This document shows, in pieces, positions 42,382-52,807 of a stretch of DNA of 64,000 nt. Below the pieces are notes generated by a model, which worked only from the letters and a program-made list of their open reading frames with translations, ran no database searches and was not told the origin of the DNA. The translations under genes and the position numbers were made by a program. This DNA comes from CAWBRT01 sp963832785 (lineage in GTDB: Bacteria; Acidobacteriota; Terriglobia; Terriglobales; Acidobacteriaceae): positions 1,736,001 through 1,800,000 of the forward strand of contig CAWHVF010000005.1 of the NCBI GenBank assembly GCA_963832785.1, read 5' to 3'. The first letter of the stretch is position 1. Each line of letters starts with the position of its first letter.

Positions 42382-45300
42382 ATGGCTTCGTTGGGCTTAA
42401 CGGGAGCGAACAGCCGGCCGGGTCGATTTCCGGCGTGCTGCTTGCTGCTGTCGTTCACGGTGCTGCTCTTGGTTTTCATCCTGCCAGCGCCCGCTTCAGC
42501 CCAAACCGTGACAGCCACGCTGTCGGCGGGGACCTCTCCGTACGCGGCAGGGGCGAACCCTGTAAGCAATAAGATCTACGTCGCCAATTCCGCTTCCAGT
42601 AGCGTGACGGTGATCGACGGGGCGAGCAACTCGACCACCACGGTAGCGGTAGGATCGGGCCCAAATGCGGTGGCGGTGAATCCGGTAGCTAACAAAATCT
42701 ACGTCGCTAATTCCGCTTCCAACAGCGTGACGGTGATCGACGGGGCGAGTAATTCGGTCACCACGGTGACGGTAGGATCGAGCCCGGTTGCGGTGGCGGT
42801 AAATCCGGTAACCAACAAAATCTACGTCGCTAATTCTGCTTCCAATAGCGTGACGGTGATCGACGGGGCGAGTAATTCGGTCACCACGGTGACGGTAGGA
42901 TCGAGCCCGGTTGCGGTGGCGGTAAATCCGGTAACCAACAAAATCTACGTCGCTAATTCTGCTTCCAATAGCGTGACGGTGATCGACGGGGCGAGTAATT
43001 CGGTCACCACGGTGACGGTTGGATCGAGCCCGGTTGCGGTAGCGGTGAATCCGGTAACTAACAAAATCTACGTCGCTAACTCCGCTTCCAATAGCGTGAC
43101 GGTGATCGACGGGGCGAGCAACTCGACCGCCACAGTGACGGTGGGATCGGGCCAGAAATCGCTAGTGGTGAATCCGGTAACCAACAAAATCTATGTCGCT
43201 AATTCCGCCTCTAATACCGTGACGGTGATCGACGGGGCGAGCAACTCGACCGCCACAGTGACGGTTGGATCGAGCCCGCATGCGATAGCGGTTAACTCGG
43301 TAATTAACAAGGTCTACGTCGCCAATTACGCTTCCAATAGCGTGACTGCGATCGATGGAGCGAGCAACTCGACTGTCACAGTGACGGCGGTATCGGGCCC
43401 GAATGCGGTAGCAGTGAACCCAGCAACCAACAAGATCTATGTGGCCAACAATAGCTCTAACAACGTAACGGTGATCGATGGGACGAGCAACTCGACCGTC
43501 ACAGTGACGGCGGTATCGAGCCCGAAATCGGTGGCGGCGAATTCGGTCACTAACCAGATCTACGTCGCCAATTCCGCTTCCAGTAGCGTGACTGTAATCG
43601 ACGGGGCGAGTAATGCGACCACCACGGTGACAGTGGGATCAAGCCCGAATGCGGTAGCAGTGAACCCGGCAACCAACAAGATCTATGTCGCCAACAATAG
43701 CTCCAACAACGTGACGGTGATAGACGGGGCGAGCAATGCGACCACCACGGTGTCGACAGGATCGGGCCCGTATGCGGTGGCAGTGAATCCGGTCACTAAC
43801 CAGATCTATGTGGCCAACAATAGTTCTAACAACGTGACGGTGATCGATGGGGCGAGCAATGCGACCGCCACGGTGGCAGTGGGATCGCATCCGGTAGCAC
43901 TCGCGGTCAATCCGGCGACCAACAAGATCTACGTGGCTAACAACAGCTCCAACACGGTGACAGTGATCGATGGGGCAACTAATACGACTGTAACGGTGGC
44001 GGTGGGGTCGAGCCCGAATGCGGTAGCAGTGAACCCGGCAACCAACAAGATCTATGTCGCCAACAATGGCTCAAACAACGTGACGGTGATCGATGGGGCG
44101 AGCAATACGACCGCTACGGTAACGGCAGGATCGCATCCGCTAGCACTGGCGGTGAACCCGATTACCAACATGATCTACGTCGTCAACAATAGTTCCAATA
44201 GCGTCACGGTAATCGATGGGGCAAGCAATGCGACCGCTATTGTGTCGACGGGATCATATCCGTGCGCGCTGGCGGTTGACCCGGCAATCAACAAAATCTA
44301 CGTCCCCAACTCTCTTTCAGGCACCGTCACGGTGATAGACGGGGCGAGCAATGCGACTACCACGGTGGGAGTAGGGGGGACGAGTCCCTATGTGCTGTCG
44401 GTCAACCCGGTGAACAGCAAGGTCTACGTTGCCAACAGCAGCAGTTCCAAGAATGTGACGGTGATCTCTCCGAGCAACTCTCAGTCAATACCACTGAATT
44501 CAGCTCTCAGCGGAGTGACGGACGCCGGCACCGTATCAGGACTGGCGATTTTTTCGACCACTGATCCTTCGCCAAGCTTCACCGCCTCGGTCACCAATTC
44601 ATACTCGCCCGTCAGCCCAGCACCCACGGCGCTTTACTACCAAATCGATACCACTCAGGGTCCGTGGAACAGCGCGGCCGAAGCGACTGGCACGGGGGCT
44701 AATCCGGCTGTCTACAGCTTCTCTCTTAACGGCATTGCCGTTGGTACGCACACGCTCTATGCCTACGCCGCTTACGGCAACGAGGGCACACCGGCCGGCT
44801 CCGGTGCGGGCTCAGGCAATTCACCGGAAATCGGTAACCTCACGGCTTATCCGTTTCTCCTGCTGCCCATGCCTACCAACACTACGCTGACCGCCGATGT
44901 CAATCCGCAGGACATAGGTCAAAGCGTTACCTTTACCGCTTACGTCACCCTGGCCAGCGGCATCGGTACTCCGAGCGGTGAAGTCACTTTCTATGATGGC
45001 ACTACTGAGCTTGGCCAAGCGGCGCTGGATACTACCGGACACGCAGCGCTCGCTATCACAACATTATCCGCCGGCGCACATTCCATGCAAGCGGTGTACT
45101 CGGGTGACGGCAGCTTTGCCAGCAGCAGCGCCAGCGTTACCGAGAATATCCTGGGTGCAGCTACGGTCACGGTGATCTCCGGCGGCGGGCAAAGCACAAC
45201 CATAGGCTCAGGCTTCACAAATCCGCTGCTGGTTTCCGCGCTGGACGTCAACGGCATAGCCATCCCGAATTTGACAGTGACATTAACGGCGCCGGGTTCG

Positions 45301-48300
45301 GGCGCTAGTTTGGCTAGCTCGACTCTCACCGCTACCACCAACAGCTCTGGGCTGGCGAGCTTTGCCTTGATGGCCAATCACATCGCAGGAAGCTATTCGG
45401 TGACGGCCGCAGCCGGCTCGGCAAATGCCGCCGCCGCGCTTACCAATACCCCGGCAATTGTGACGCCGGTGGTGACCGTGAGCAACAAAGTCTATACGGG
45501 AACGACAGCGGCGAGCATTAGCGCTCGTTCCTTAACTGGGGTGCTGGCGGGCGATTCCGTGACCCTGAGTGGCGGCACGGCGGCGTTTGGCGACGCCAAT
45601 GTCGGGAGCAACAAGCAGGTTTCGATCACCGGTCTGAGCCTAAGCGGTGCGGCCGCTGGCAATTATCAGCTCGCGAGTACTTCAGTGACAACTACCGCGA
45701 ACATTACAGCGGCGCCGCTGATAATCACAGCTATCAGCCTTAGCAAGAGCTACGGACAGGTGGTGACGTTCGCCGGCACCGAGTTTACCGCCAGCGGACT
45801 GATGGGCGGCGATTCGGTTAGCAGCGTGGCGCTGACCAGTTCGGGCGCCGCGGCAACGGCCGCCGTGAATGGCTCACCCTACGCCATTGTAGCCAGCGCG
45901 GCAATAGGCACGGGGTTGGGCAACTACAGTATTTCTTACGGTAATAGTTCGCTGACGGTTAATCCGGCGCCAGCTTCGGTAATGCCAGCGGCCGCCAGCA
46001 AAATCTACGGCGCCGCCGATCCGCCATTGACCGGTTCACTGAGCGGATTCTTATCACAAGACAATGTAACAGCTACGTATACCCGCACGGCGGGCGAGAC
46101 GGTGGCGGGCAGTCCGTACACGATCAGCGGCACCCTGAGCCCGGCGGGAGCGCTGGGCAACTACACGATTACGTATAACACGGCCAGCTTCACGATAACC
46201 AAGGCGGCGGCTTCGGTGACGCCGGCAGCGGCAAGCAAGATTTACGGCACCTCTGATCCCTATCTGATAGGTACGCTGACCGGCTTTGCCACAACCGATC
46301 TGGACAGTCAAGGAAAGTTTACCGCGCCGGTGGAAACAGGAGTGGCAACCGTTAGTTGCACTGTAAGTGGAACCGGAGTGTATCAACCGCCGATCACGCT
46401 GTCGAACGCTGCCATTAGTATTTCCGGCGGAATCGCTACCGGAAATTGGGGCGGAAGCTCCTTCTATGGCATTTACACGGTAGGCGCGCAGGGAAGCGGC
46501 TATAGCGTCAACGATACCGGATTCGTGACCCAGGGCAGCCACCACGACATGACTTACCAGGTCTTGGCGGTCGGGGCCGGCGGATATGTTAAGCAGATTG
46601 CCATCACGAATACAGGTACCGGCTACACGCAGCAGGCATACCTGCCTACTACGGCGACTAGCGGCAGCGGAAGTGGATTGACAATCACCTACTGGCCCAA
46701 CAATCGCAGCACCTGCATCATCGCCGGAACCGGCACCGACTTGGATGGCACTTACCCGCTGCTTACTGCGGGAGTCTCCGGGCAAGCTCCCTACACCTTC
46801 GTCACTTCGAGCACGTCTTCGTATACGTACATGTATAAGGACGACGCTTACCCGTCAGCATTTGTATCTCCGCTAGGTGACGGCAAGCGGTGGCTGGTTT
46901 ACTCTTCCGGTTTTTCCGACACTCAACTGCGTTATGTCAAGATTCGCTACACCGCCGATGGGGTGAATTGGGTCTACCCGCCTACACAATGTTCCGATAA
47001 CAGCCAGGATGCGGGCGGAAACGTGAGACCCGGCTACAATGTGGCAGGCTGCCTTTTGCAGCCTGATAGCCCCACTGCATGCCACGCTGCGGATCATGTC
47101 ACCCCGAATTGGTGCGACTGGGATGCCGAGGACGCCGGCCTAATGCCCGACGGCTCGATCTTGATCCCGATTGCCGAATATGACTATGGGGTTCTGACCG
47201 CGACCGGCACCGGTACGCTGAACTTGTTTTATGTGAAATGCACCCAGAGATCGGGGACCATCGACACCTGCGGACCGAAGCAATATTTTCCCACCGGCGG
47301 CAATGGACCGGCGCACTGGTGTACCGCCCAGACGGGCCCGCCTTTCGCCTGGTTTAATGGCGGCGTGGCAATTACCGCGCAAGGGGGCACGGACGCGGGC
47401 AATTGCAGCGGCGGCAGCAGCCAGCAATATATATTGGTGACCTACGACAATGGAGCGACCTGGCCGACTGTAATTCCGATTCCGCCCATGCCTCCCTACA
47501 CTACCGCTCCCACCGCCGAGTATTCCTGGTGGACTTGGGGAGCCAGCAATGCCTGCGGTATCGCCAGGGCCAGCGATTCTTATACCTACCCGAATGGCCC
47601 ATTGTTAATGTGGTGTTCCGAAAATGCTGCCTCGGACAATCCAACCTGGACCATATCGGCAACGAACCTGGGGAGTACGCCGAATTACCTGCCAGGCTGC
47701 ACGCTTACAGCCTATTCGGTTCTGAGTCCGTACTGCACGCCCAGCGGAGCAGGCACCCAAGTACTTTGCGCATACTACGAGCGGCAAACCTGGTCGGGGA
47801 CCGGTTGCCCCAGCGTTTCCGGCATACTTCACTCTGTTACCTTCAATCCCGATTACGTGTTGAATTATCCCACCGGATTTAACCCGCAGATTGCATGGGG
47901 CGGGACAGCTTATGGTCGCGGCGGGGGGTATCCGGCTGTGGTATCGATGGACAACGGTCAATGGCTGTTCGTCTGGCAAGGGATAGACAAGCTGGTGCAG
48001 ACAACAGGCGGTAATTTGTTCAGCTTGACCGCAACCTACAGCCGTATGCCGGGCGAGACGGTGGCGGGCAGTCCTTACACGATCAGCGCCACCCTGAGTC
48101 CGGCGGAGGCGCTGAGCAATTACACCATTACTTACAATACGGCCAACTTCATCATTACCCCGGCCTCGGTTACGCCGATTCTTAGCAACCTGACGCAGCC
48201 CTACGACGGCAATCCCAAGCCGGTGACGGTACAATCGCCGGTGGCGTATGGGGTGACGTACACGGGCATCAGCCCCACCAACTACCCCGCCAGTCCGGCA

Positions 48301-50400
48301 CCGCCTACCGATTCGGGCAGCTACGCAGTGCTGGCGGCCATCGCCGATCCTAACTACGTGGGCAGCGCCAGCGGCACGCTCACTATCGGCCGCGCGAGCA
48401 GTTCGATGACGCTGATTTCGTCGACTAATCCATCTGTTTTTGGTCAAGCTGTTAGCTTGACTGCTACAGTCATTTCTCCGTCCGGCACCAGCGCACCGGG
48501 TACTGTTGCGTTCATGGACGGAGCAACGTCGCTGGGTAGCGTGGCCGTTAGTGGCAATTCAGCCAGTGCGACCATCAACTCGCTCTCCGCAGGAACGCAC
48601 TCCCTTACTGCGGTTTACAGCGGTAACACAAATATCAGTGGCAGCGCCTCGGGAGCAATCGCGCAACTCGTCACCAAGGCGACCACCACGACGGCGGTCG
48701 CCTCTTCGGCCAGCTCGATCATCGTGAATGGCAAGATAACCTTCACCGCGACCGTCACCGGCCAGTTTGGCGGGATTCCGACTGGAACCGTCACCTTCAA
48801 GGCGGGGACTACAACCCTTGGTGCGGCTGCGCTGTCGAACGGTTCGGCTGCGTTCAGCACAGCCTTCACTACCACGGCTACCCGTAGCATTACGGCAGTG
48901 TACTCGGGAGATAGCAATTACACCGCCAGCACTTCGGCGGCACTAAGTCAGGGGGTGGTGAGCAAGTACTCTACGGCAACCGTGGTTAAAACCAGTGGCA
49001 GCCCGTCGTACGTGGAGCAGTTGGTGACCTTCACTGCCACGGTGAGTTCCAGCCAAGGCGCGCCGCCGGATGGAGAATCGGTTACCTTCCGCGATGGCAC
49101 GGCTGTGCTCGGAACCGGCACCACCAGCGGCGGAGTAGCCAGCTTTAGCGCCTCTTCGCTGAGCGTGGCTATACATAGCATTACCACGGTTTATGCTGGA
49201 GACAGCACGTTTGCCACGAGCACCTCGAACCCCATTTCGCAGGCTGTGAGCAAATATCCCGCCACGACTGTGGTTATCAGCAGTGGCACGCCATCCTATT
49301 TCGGGCAATCGGTGACTTTTACCGCGACGGTAAGCTCCAGCCAGGGCGCGCCGCCGGATGGAGAATCGGTTACCTTCCGCGACGGCACGGCTGCACTCGG
49401 AACCAGCACCACCAGCGGCGGTGCAGCTAGCTTTAGCATCTCTTCGCTGAGTGTGGCTACGCATGGCATTACTGCAGTGTATGCCGGAGACAGCACGTTT
49501 ACCACGAGCACCTCGAAGGCAATCTTACAGGTGGTCAACAAGTGCGCCACGACAACCGTGGTTGTCAGCAGTGGCACGCCGTCCTATGTCGGACAATCAG
49601 TGACCTTCACCGCGACGGTGAGCTCCAGCCAGGGTGCTCCGCCGGATGGAGAAATGGTTACCTTCCGCGATGGCGCGACTGTGCTCGGAACCGGCACCAC
49701 CAGCGGCGGAGCAGCTAGCTTTAGCATCTCTTCGCTGAGTGTGGCTGCGCATGGCATTACCGCAGTGTATGCCGGCGACAGTACCTTGGCCGCGAGCACC
49801 TCGAAGGCGATCTCGCAAGTAGTGACTAAGGATGCCACCAGTACCGTCGTGAGCTCCAGCATTAACCCATCGGCGTACGGGCAGGCGGTTACCTTTACCG
49901 CGGTAGCGACGCCTATGGGATCTTATGCGATCGCAGGGACAGTGACGTTTAAGTCGGGAGGCACTGTCCTTGGGACGGGAAGCACAACGAATGGGAGCGC
50001 ATCCTACACCACGTCAGCTCTGACGGCGGGCGCGGCATCGATCACGGCGGTTTACAACGGCGATAGCAACAATGCGGTGAGCACGTCGGCGGCCTTGAGC
50101 CAGGCGGTGAGCAAAGCAGCGACTGTAACCGCGCTGTCGTCATCGTTGAATCCGTCGCCGTTCAGGCAGGAGGTAACGTTCACGGCTACGGTCAGCTCCT
50201 CGACTGGAATTACGCCGGCTGGAACGGTGACGTTCAAGAATGGAACAACATCGCTTGGTACGGTAACGTTGAACACGGCGGGAACAGCGACTCTGACCAG
50301 CAGCTCGCTGCCGCGGGGTAATGACAATATTTCTGCAATGTACAACGGCACGTCGAATTTTGTGCCGGGCACAACCTCACTAATTCAGACAGTTAACTAA
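42382..50400 (+). CDS. Giant secreted protein: YVTN propellers, Ig-like and MBG repeats with an inserted propeller-like domain
   Basis: This is an extracellular protein of about 2672 residues. The signal peptide ends at PAPASAQ. Fifteen and a half 41-residue YVTN blades (42510-44466, consensus VTVIDGASNxTTTVxVGSxPxAVAVNPxTNKIYVANxSSN) are enough for two seven-bladed propellers. Then come one Ig-like repeat, a Big-type segment and MBG-type repeats (KIYGAADPPLTGSLSGF...). A domain of about 575 residues is inserted at about 46300-48025. The second half of the MBG repeat follows, then seven Ig-like repeats (48400-50400, VTFxDGxxxLGxxxxxxGxAxFxxSSLxxxxHxITAVYxGDS). There is no C-terminal anchor. 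The start at 42382 is chosen for the signal peptide; the frame is open to 42232 and the ribosome site is poor. A role in adhesion or matrix binding is plausible but unproven. Confidence 0.88.
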   Translation: MASLGLTGANSRPGRFPACCLLLSFTVLLLVFILPAPASAQTVTATLSAGTSPYAAGANPVSNKIYVANSASSSVTVIDGASNSTTTVAVGSGPNAVAVNPVANKIYVANSASNSVTVIDGASNSVTTVTVGSSPVAVAVNPVTNKIYVANSASNSVTVIDGASNSVTTVTVGSSPVAVAVNPVTNKIYVANSASNSVTVIDGASNSVTTVTVGSSPVAVAVNPVTNKIYVANSASNSVTVIDGASNSTATVTVGSGQKSLVVNPVTNKIYVANSASNTVTVIDGASNSTATVTVGSSPHAIAVNSVINKVYVANYASNSVTAIDGASNSTVTVTAVSGPNAVAVNPATNKIYVANNSSNNVTVIDGTSNSTVTVTAVSSPKSVAANSVTNQIYVANSASSSVTVIDGASNATTTVTVGSSPNAVAVNPATNKIYVANNSSNNVTVIDGASNATTTVSTGSGPYAVAVNPVTNQIYVANNSSNNVTVIDGASNATATVAVGSHPVALAVNPATNKIYVANNSSNTVTVIDGATNTTVTVAVGSSPNAVAVNPATNKIYVANNGSNNVTVIDGASNTTATVTAGSHPLALAVNPITNMIYVVNNSSNSVTVIDGASNATAIVSTGSYPCALAVDPAINKIYVPNSLSGTVTVIDGASNATTTVGVGGTSPYVLSVNPVNSKVYVANSSSSKNVTVISPSNSQSIPLNSALSGVTDAGTVSGLAIFSTTDPSPSFTASVTNSYSPVSPAPTALYYQIDTTQGPWNSAAEATGTGANPAVYSFSLNGIAVGTHTLYAYAAYGNEGTPAGSGAGSGNSPEIGNLTAYPFLLLPMPTNTTLTADVNPQDIGQSVTFTAYVTLASGIGTPSGEVTFYDGTTELGQAALDTTGHAALAITTLSAGAHSMQAVYSGDGSFASSSASVTENILGAATVTVISGGGQSTTIGSGFTNPLLVSALDVNGIAIPNLTVTLTAPGSGASLASSTLTATTNSSGLASFALMANHIAGSYSVTAAAGSANAAAALTNTPAIVTPVVTVSNKVYTGTTAASISARSLTGVLAGDSVTLSGGTAAFGDANVGSNKQVSITGLSLSGAAAGNYQLASTSVTTTANITAAPLIITAISLSKSYGQVVTFAGTEFTASGLMGGDSVSSVALTSSGAAATAAVNGSPYAIVASAAIGTGLGNYSISYGNSSLTVNPAPASVMPAAASKIYGAADPPLTGSLSGFLSQDNVTATYTRTAGETVAGSPYTISGTLSPAGALGNYTITYNTASFTITKAAASVTPAAASKIYGTSDPYLIGTLTGFATTDLDSQGKFTAPVETGVATVSCTVSGTGVYQPPITLSNAAISISGGIATGNWGGSSFYGIYTVGAQGSGYSVNDTGFVTQGSHHDMTYQVLAVGAGGYVKQIAITNTGTGYTQQAYLPTTATSGSGSGLTITYWPNNRSTCIIAGTGTDLDGTYPLLTAGVSGQAPYTFVTSSTSSYTYMYKDDAYPSAFVSPLGDGKRWLVYSSGFSDTQLRYVKIRYTADGVNWVYPPTQCSDNSQDAGGNVRPGYNVAGCLLQPDSPTACHAADHVTPNWCDWDAEDAGLMPDGSILIPIAEYDYGVLTATGTGTLNLFYVKCTQRSGTIDTCGPKQYFPTGGNGPAHWCTAQTGPPFAWFNGGVAITAQGGTDAGNCSGGSSQQYILVTYDNGATWPTVIPIPPMPPYTTAPTAEYSWWTWGASNACGIARASDSYTYPNGPLLMWCSENAASDNPTWTISATNLGSTPNYLPGCTLTAYSVLSPYCTPSGAGTQVLCAYYERQTWSGTGCPSVSGILHSVTFNPDYVLNYPTGFNPQIAWGGTAYGRGGGYPAVVSMDNGQWLFVWQGIDKLVQTTGGNLFSLTATYSRMPGETVAGSPYTISATLSPAEALSNYTITYNTANFIITPASVTPILSNLTQPYDGNPKPVTVQSPVAYGVTYTGISPTNYPASPAPPTDSGSYAVLAAIADPNYVGSASGTLTIGRASSSMTLISSTNPSVFGQAVSLTATVISPSGTSAPGTVAFMDGATSLGSVAVSGNSASATINSLSAGTHSLTAVYSGNTNISGSASGAIAQLVTKATTTTAVASSASSIIVNGKITFTATVTGQFGGIPTGTVTFKAGTTTLGAAALSNGSAAFSTAFTTTATRSITAVYSGDSNYTASTSAALSQGVVSKYSTATVVKTSGSPSYVEQLVTFTATVSSSQGAPPDGESVTFRDGTAVLGTGTTSGGVASFSASSLSVAIHSITTVYAGDSTFATSTSNPISQAVSKYPATTVVISSGTPSYFGQSVTFTATVSSSQGAPPDGESVTFRDGTAALGTSTTSGGAASFSISSLSVATHGITAVYAGDSTFTTSTSKAILQVVNKCATTTVVVSSGTPSYVGQSVTFTATVSSSQGAPPDGEMVTFRDGATVLGTGTTSGGAASFSISSLSVAAHGITAVYAGDSTLAASTSKAISQVVTKDATSTVVSSSINPSAYGQAVTFTAVATPMGSYAIAGTVTFKSGGTVLGTGSTTNGSASYTTSALTAGAASITAVYNGDSNNAVSTSAALSQAVSKAATVTALSSSLNPSPFRQEVTFTATVSSSTGITPAGTVTFKNGTTSLGTVTLNTAGTATLTSSSLPRGNDNISAMYNGTSNFVPGTTSLIQTVN
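42601..44466 (+). repeat. 123-bp tandem repeat array encoding YVTN blades
   Basis: About 15 copies lie at exact 123-bp spacing (for example agcgtgacggtgatcgacg at 42601, 42724 and 42847). Copies 2 to 4 (about 42724-43092) are almost identical in bases, including silent sites, whereas later copies have diverged, pointing to recent local duplication. The array is coding and in frame throughout. Confidence 0.95.
46300..48025 (+). other. Inserted BNR/Asp-box-like domain within an MBG repeat
   Basis: About 575 residues interrupt an MBG repeat between GTLTGFATTD and LTATYSRMPGETVAG. The two halves join to a normal repeat if it is removed (compare GSLSGFLSQDNVTATYTRTAGETV earlier). The insert is cysteine-rich and contains an Asp-box-like DNGATWPTV. 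It is alignable end to end with the mature product of the gene at 50565-52382. Confidence 0.85.
48961..49824 (+). repeat. Three 288-bp near-identical Ig-like repeats
   Basis: Units beginning near 48961, 49249 and 49537 each encode 96 residues with strongly conserved bases (shared run encoding SSSQGAPPDGE). They are in-frame parts of the giant gene and suggest recent unequal recombination. Confidence 0.9.
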
Positions 50401-50416
50401 CACTCTTAAGCGCATC

Positions 50417-50445
50417 CCGCAGGACCGGACGACACCGGACTGCGG
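50417..50445. terminator. Hairpin between convergent genes
   Basis: The arms CCGCAG and CTGCGG enclose an inner CCGG/CCGG pair. It lies 17 bases after the giant gene stop. Without a T-tract, factor-independent termination is only possible. Confidence 0.4.
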
Positions 50446-50564
50446 AGAAGTTGGTGTATCACTATTCCTAATTCCTAACGCAGTCGAGAGAACACTTGCC
50501 GCCGGCACTCACAGTTGCTCGGTGGCAAGAGGCAGCGCGAACACTAGGTGGTTGCTCTGCCTCT

Positions 50565-52382
50565 CTACTTTGAGGTGTCGCTGTTCCCGGCCTTGCCGGA
50601 GGATGAGTCGGGCATGTAACTGCCGGTGATGTCAAAGAACTTGTTGGTCATCTGCCACATGAAAAGCCATTTATTATTCCCCAATGGGACATGGGCCTGG
50701 TACCCGCCGCCTTTGCCATACGACGAAGAGGCCCAGATAATCTGCGGCTCGAAGCCCGCGGGATGCTCCGCCGCATAGTCCGGATCGAAGGTTACTGCAT
50801 GCAATATGCCGGATGTGCCGCAGGATTCACCCCAAATCTGCCGTTCGTAATATGAGCAGAGAATCTTGTTGCCCAAGCCGCTGGGCGTGCAGTACGGGCT
50901 GATAATGAGACTGATCTTTAATGTGCAATTTGGCTTATAAGCGGGCGTACCGCCCAGATTCGTATCCGCTATGGTCCAGGATGGATTCGGAGAAGTGACG
51001 TTCCTGGAGCACCACATCTTCAGCGGACCGCTGGGATAGATCGAGGAACTGCTCGTTCTCACCAAGCCGCAGGCATTGCTTTTGCCCCAGGCCCATATGG
51101 ACCACTCAGCCGTAGGAGTCGTCTTGTATGGCGCCAGCGGGGGGAGCTGAATCACCGTCGGCCACGTTGCTCCATTATCTCTGCTAACCAGGATGTGTTG
51201 ACGGTTGCAGTAGTTGACCGAGGTGCCTATTCCGCCCAGCGCCGTCATGGCCATTCCTCCAAACCACGGTATGGGCGGGCCCGTTTGGCTGGTACACCAG
51301 TTCCATTTAGGATACGGTAGCCCGGTGGCTGGATCTACGGGTATGCCCGTATACTGCTGCTTGCTGCCGCAGGAAATCAGCGGTTCTGTGGCATTGATCT
51401 CGCATTTGAAATAGAAAAGCTTAAGCGTCGCTAAGCCGTAATCATATTCGGTTACAGGAATAATCAGCGAGCCGTCCGGCATAACTCCGGCGGCTTCTAC
51501 GTCCCAGTTGCACCAGGTCGGAGTCACATGGTCGGCGGCGTGGCAGCCAGCTACATTATCCGGCTGCATCAAGCAACCGGGCACGTTGTAACCGGGATGG
51601 ACGTTGCCTGCCGCGTCCTTCATATTGTCAGGGCAGCGTGACGCGGGATAAACCCAATTCACGCCGTCCGTCGTGTACTTAATCTTGACATATCGCAGGG
51701 TTGTATCGTCCTTGCCGGAGGTATAGACAACCCACCGTTTCCCGTCACCGCGCGGACTGCCGAAGGCCGAAGGATAAGCATCGTCTTTTAACTTTTCCGT
51801 GAACTCGCTCGTGCTCGAAGTGGCGAAGGTGTAAGGGTTGCCGCCTGCGGCCCCGGCAGTCAGCAAAAAGTATGTTCCGTCAAGATCAGACAGGGTGCCG
51901 GAGACTTTGCACCGGCTTTGCGTGTCCGGCGGAAGATAGGTGATCGTAAGACCACTGCCGCTGCCACGGTTATCGATCGTCGTCAAGCCTGTACCCTTCG
52001 TGTACCCACTGCCCGGGCTGACTACTCCTATTTGCTTGACGTAACCGCCAGGACCAATCTGGAGGACTTGCAGTTGTGCCGATGTGTTGGCGCCCTGAAC
52101 CACGTTGAAGGTATCGCCAACGGCATAACCGGACCCGCGTGATACGCCAACGCTCCAGATACCGTAGAAAGCGGAACCCGAGCGCAATTGCATAGTGGCA
52201 ACGCCGCCAGAGATGGTAACCGTGCTTAACGGGATTGGAGCACCGTACCGGCCGCCAGCTCCACCGATCTGGCATTCCACGGTCGCGCGTCCGGTTTCTA
52301 CGGCTACGCTGAAGTCGCCGAGCTTCTGCGCCCAGCAACTTCCGCATAGCAACAGAACAAAAAAGGCCACCTTTCGCGACAT
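50565..52382 (-). CDS. Secreted BNR/Asp-box-like protein, paralogue of the domain inserted in the giant protein
   Basis: This 605-residue protein has a signal peptide (MSRKVAFFVLLLCGSCWAQ) from ATG 52382 (CTGGAGG 9 bases upstream). The entire mature chain aligns with the 575-residue insert of the neighbouring giant protein. Shared blocks include KDDAYPSAF, GDGKRW, YTTDGVNWVYP / YTADGVNWVYP, GCHAADHVTPTWCNWD, MPDGSLIIPVTEYDYG, WCTSQTGPPIPWF and DNGATWPTV. Many conserved cysteines suggest disulfides. The fold looks like a sialidase-type propeller with at least one Asp-box, but catalytic residues of sialidases are not recognisable, so a glycan-binding or hydrolase role is only a guess. It converges on the giant gene. 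Confidence 0.85.
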   Translation of the reverse strand: MSRKVAFFVLLLCGSCWAQKLGDFSVAVETGRATVECQIGGAGGRYGAPIPLSTVTISGGVATMQLRSGSAFYGIWSVGVSRGSGYAVGDTFNVVQGANTSAQLQVLQIGPGGYVKQIGVVSPGSGYTKGTGLTTIDNRGSGSGLTITYLPPDTQSRCKVSGTLSDLDGTYFLLTAGAAGGNPYTFATSSTSEFTEKLKDDAYPSAFGSPRGDGKRWVVYTSGKDDTTLRYVKIKYTTDGVNWVYPASRCPDNMKDAAGNVHPGYNVPGCLMQPDNVAGCHAADHVTPTWCNWDVEAAGVMPDGSLIIPVTEYDYGLATLKLFYFKCEINATEPLISCGSKQQYTGIPVDPATGLPYPKWNWCTSQTGPPIPWFGGMAMTALGGIGTSVNYCNRQHILVSRDNGATWPTVIQLPPLAPYKTTPTAEWSIWAWGKSNACGLVRTSSSSIYPSGPLKMWCSRNVTSPNPSWTIADTNLGGTPAYKPNCTLKISLIISPYCTPSGLGNKILCSYYERQIWGESCGTSGILHAVTFDPDYAAEHPAGFEPQIIWASSSYGKGGGYQAHVPLGNNKWLFMWQMTNKFFDITGSYMPDSSSGKAGNSDTSK

Positions 52383-52807
52383 GGGCGCAGGCCTCCAGCA
52401 AAACGAAACCATACACCATCAGCTACACAAAATCCGCAACCGCACCCGTTAACGCCCCACAGCCTGGAATTGCAGGAATTCGTGCTGCTTGCCGGTATAA
52501 ATGGTAGCGCCGATTGTACAGGCTCCGACTTCCGTCATCAATATACGGCCACGATGCGAGCCAGGACATTCAGTTGTATGCCTACGCGGCACACGAACTA
52601 TGTTGTTCTGGGGCAGGCGGGGCAGGTGAGCGCACCGGGAGCTGCGTTCTCATTTGCTGAGCACGAACCTCACAGAACGGCCATCTTCCGAGTGACGTTA
52701 TAACCGCTTAGCTCATTCCCAAATTGGGACAACCCCAGTCGCAATCAGCGGAATTGCAGCACTTCTGGGGCAAGAGTAGGAATGCTCGGGGCGGCTAAGG
52801 ATTGAAG
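52383..52807. other. Intergenic region
   Basis: I see no supported gene between the secreted BNR-like gene and the promoter at 52808. Short open frames here lack ribosome sites. Confidence 0.4.

Noticed and set aside
42601..44466. Regular 123-bp repeats that could be mistaken for a CRISPR array or satellite
   Set aside because: They are coding, in frame throughout and too long; they encode YVTN blades of the giant protein.
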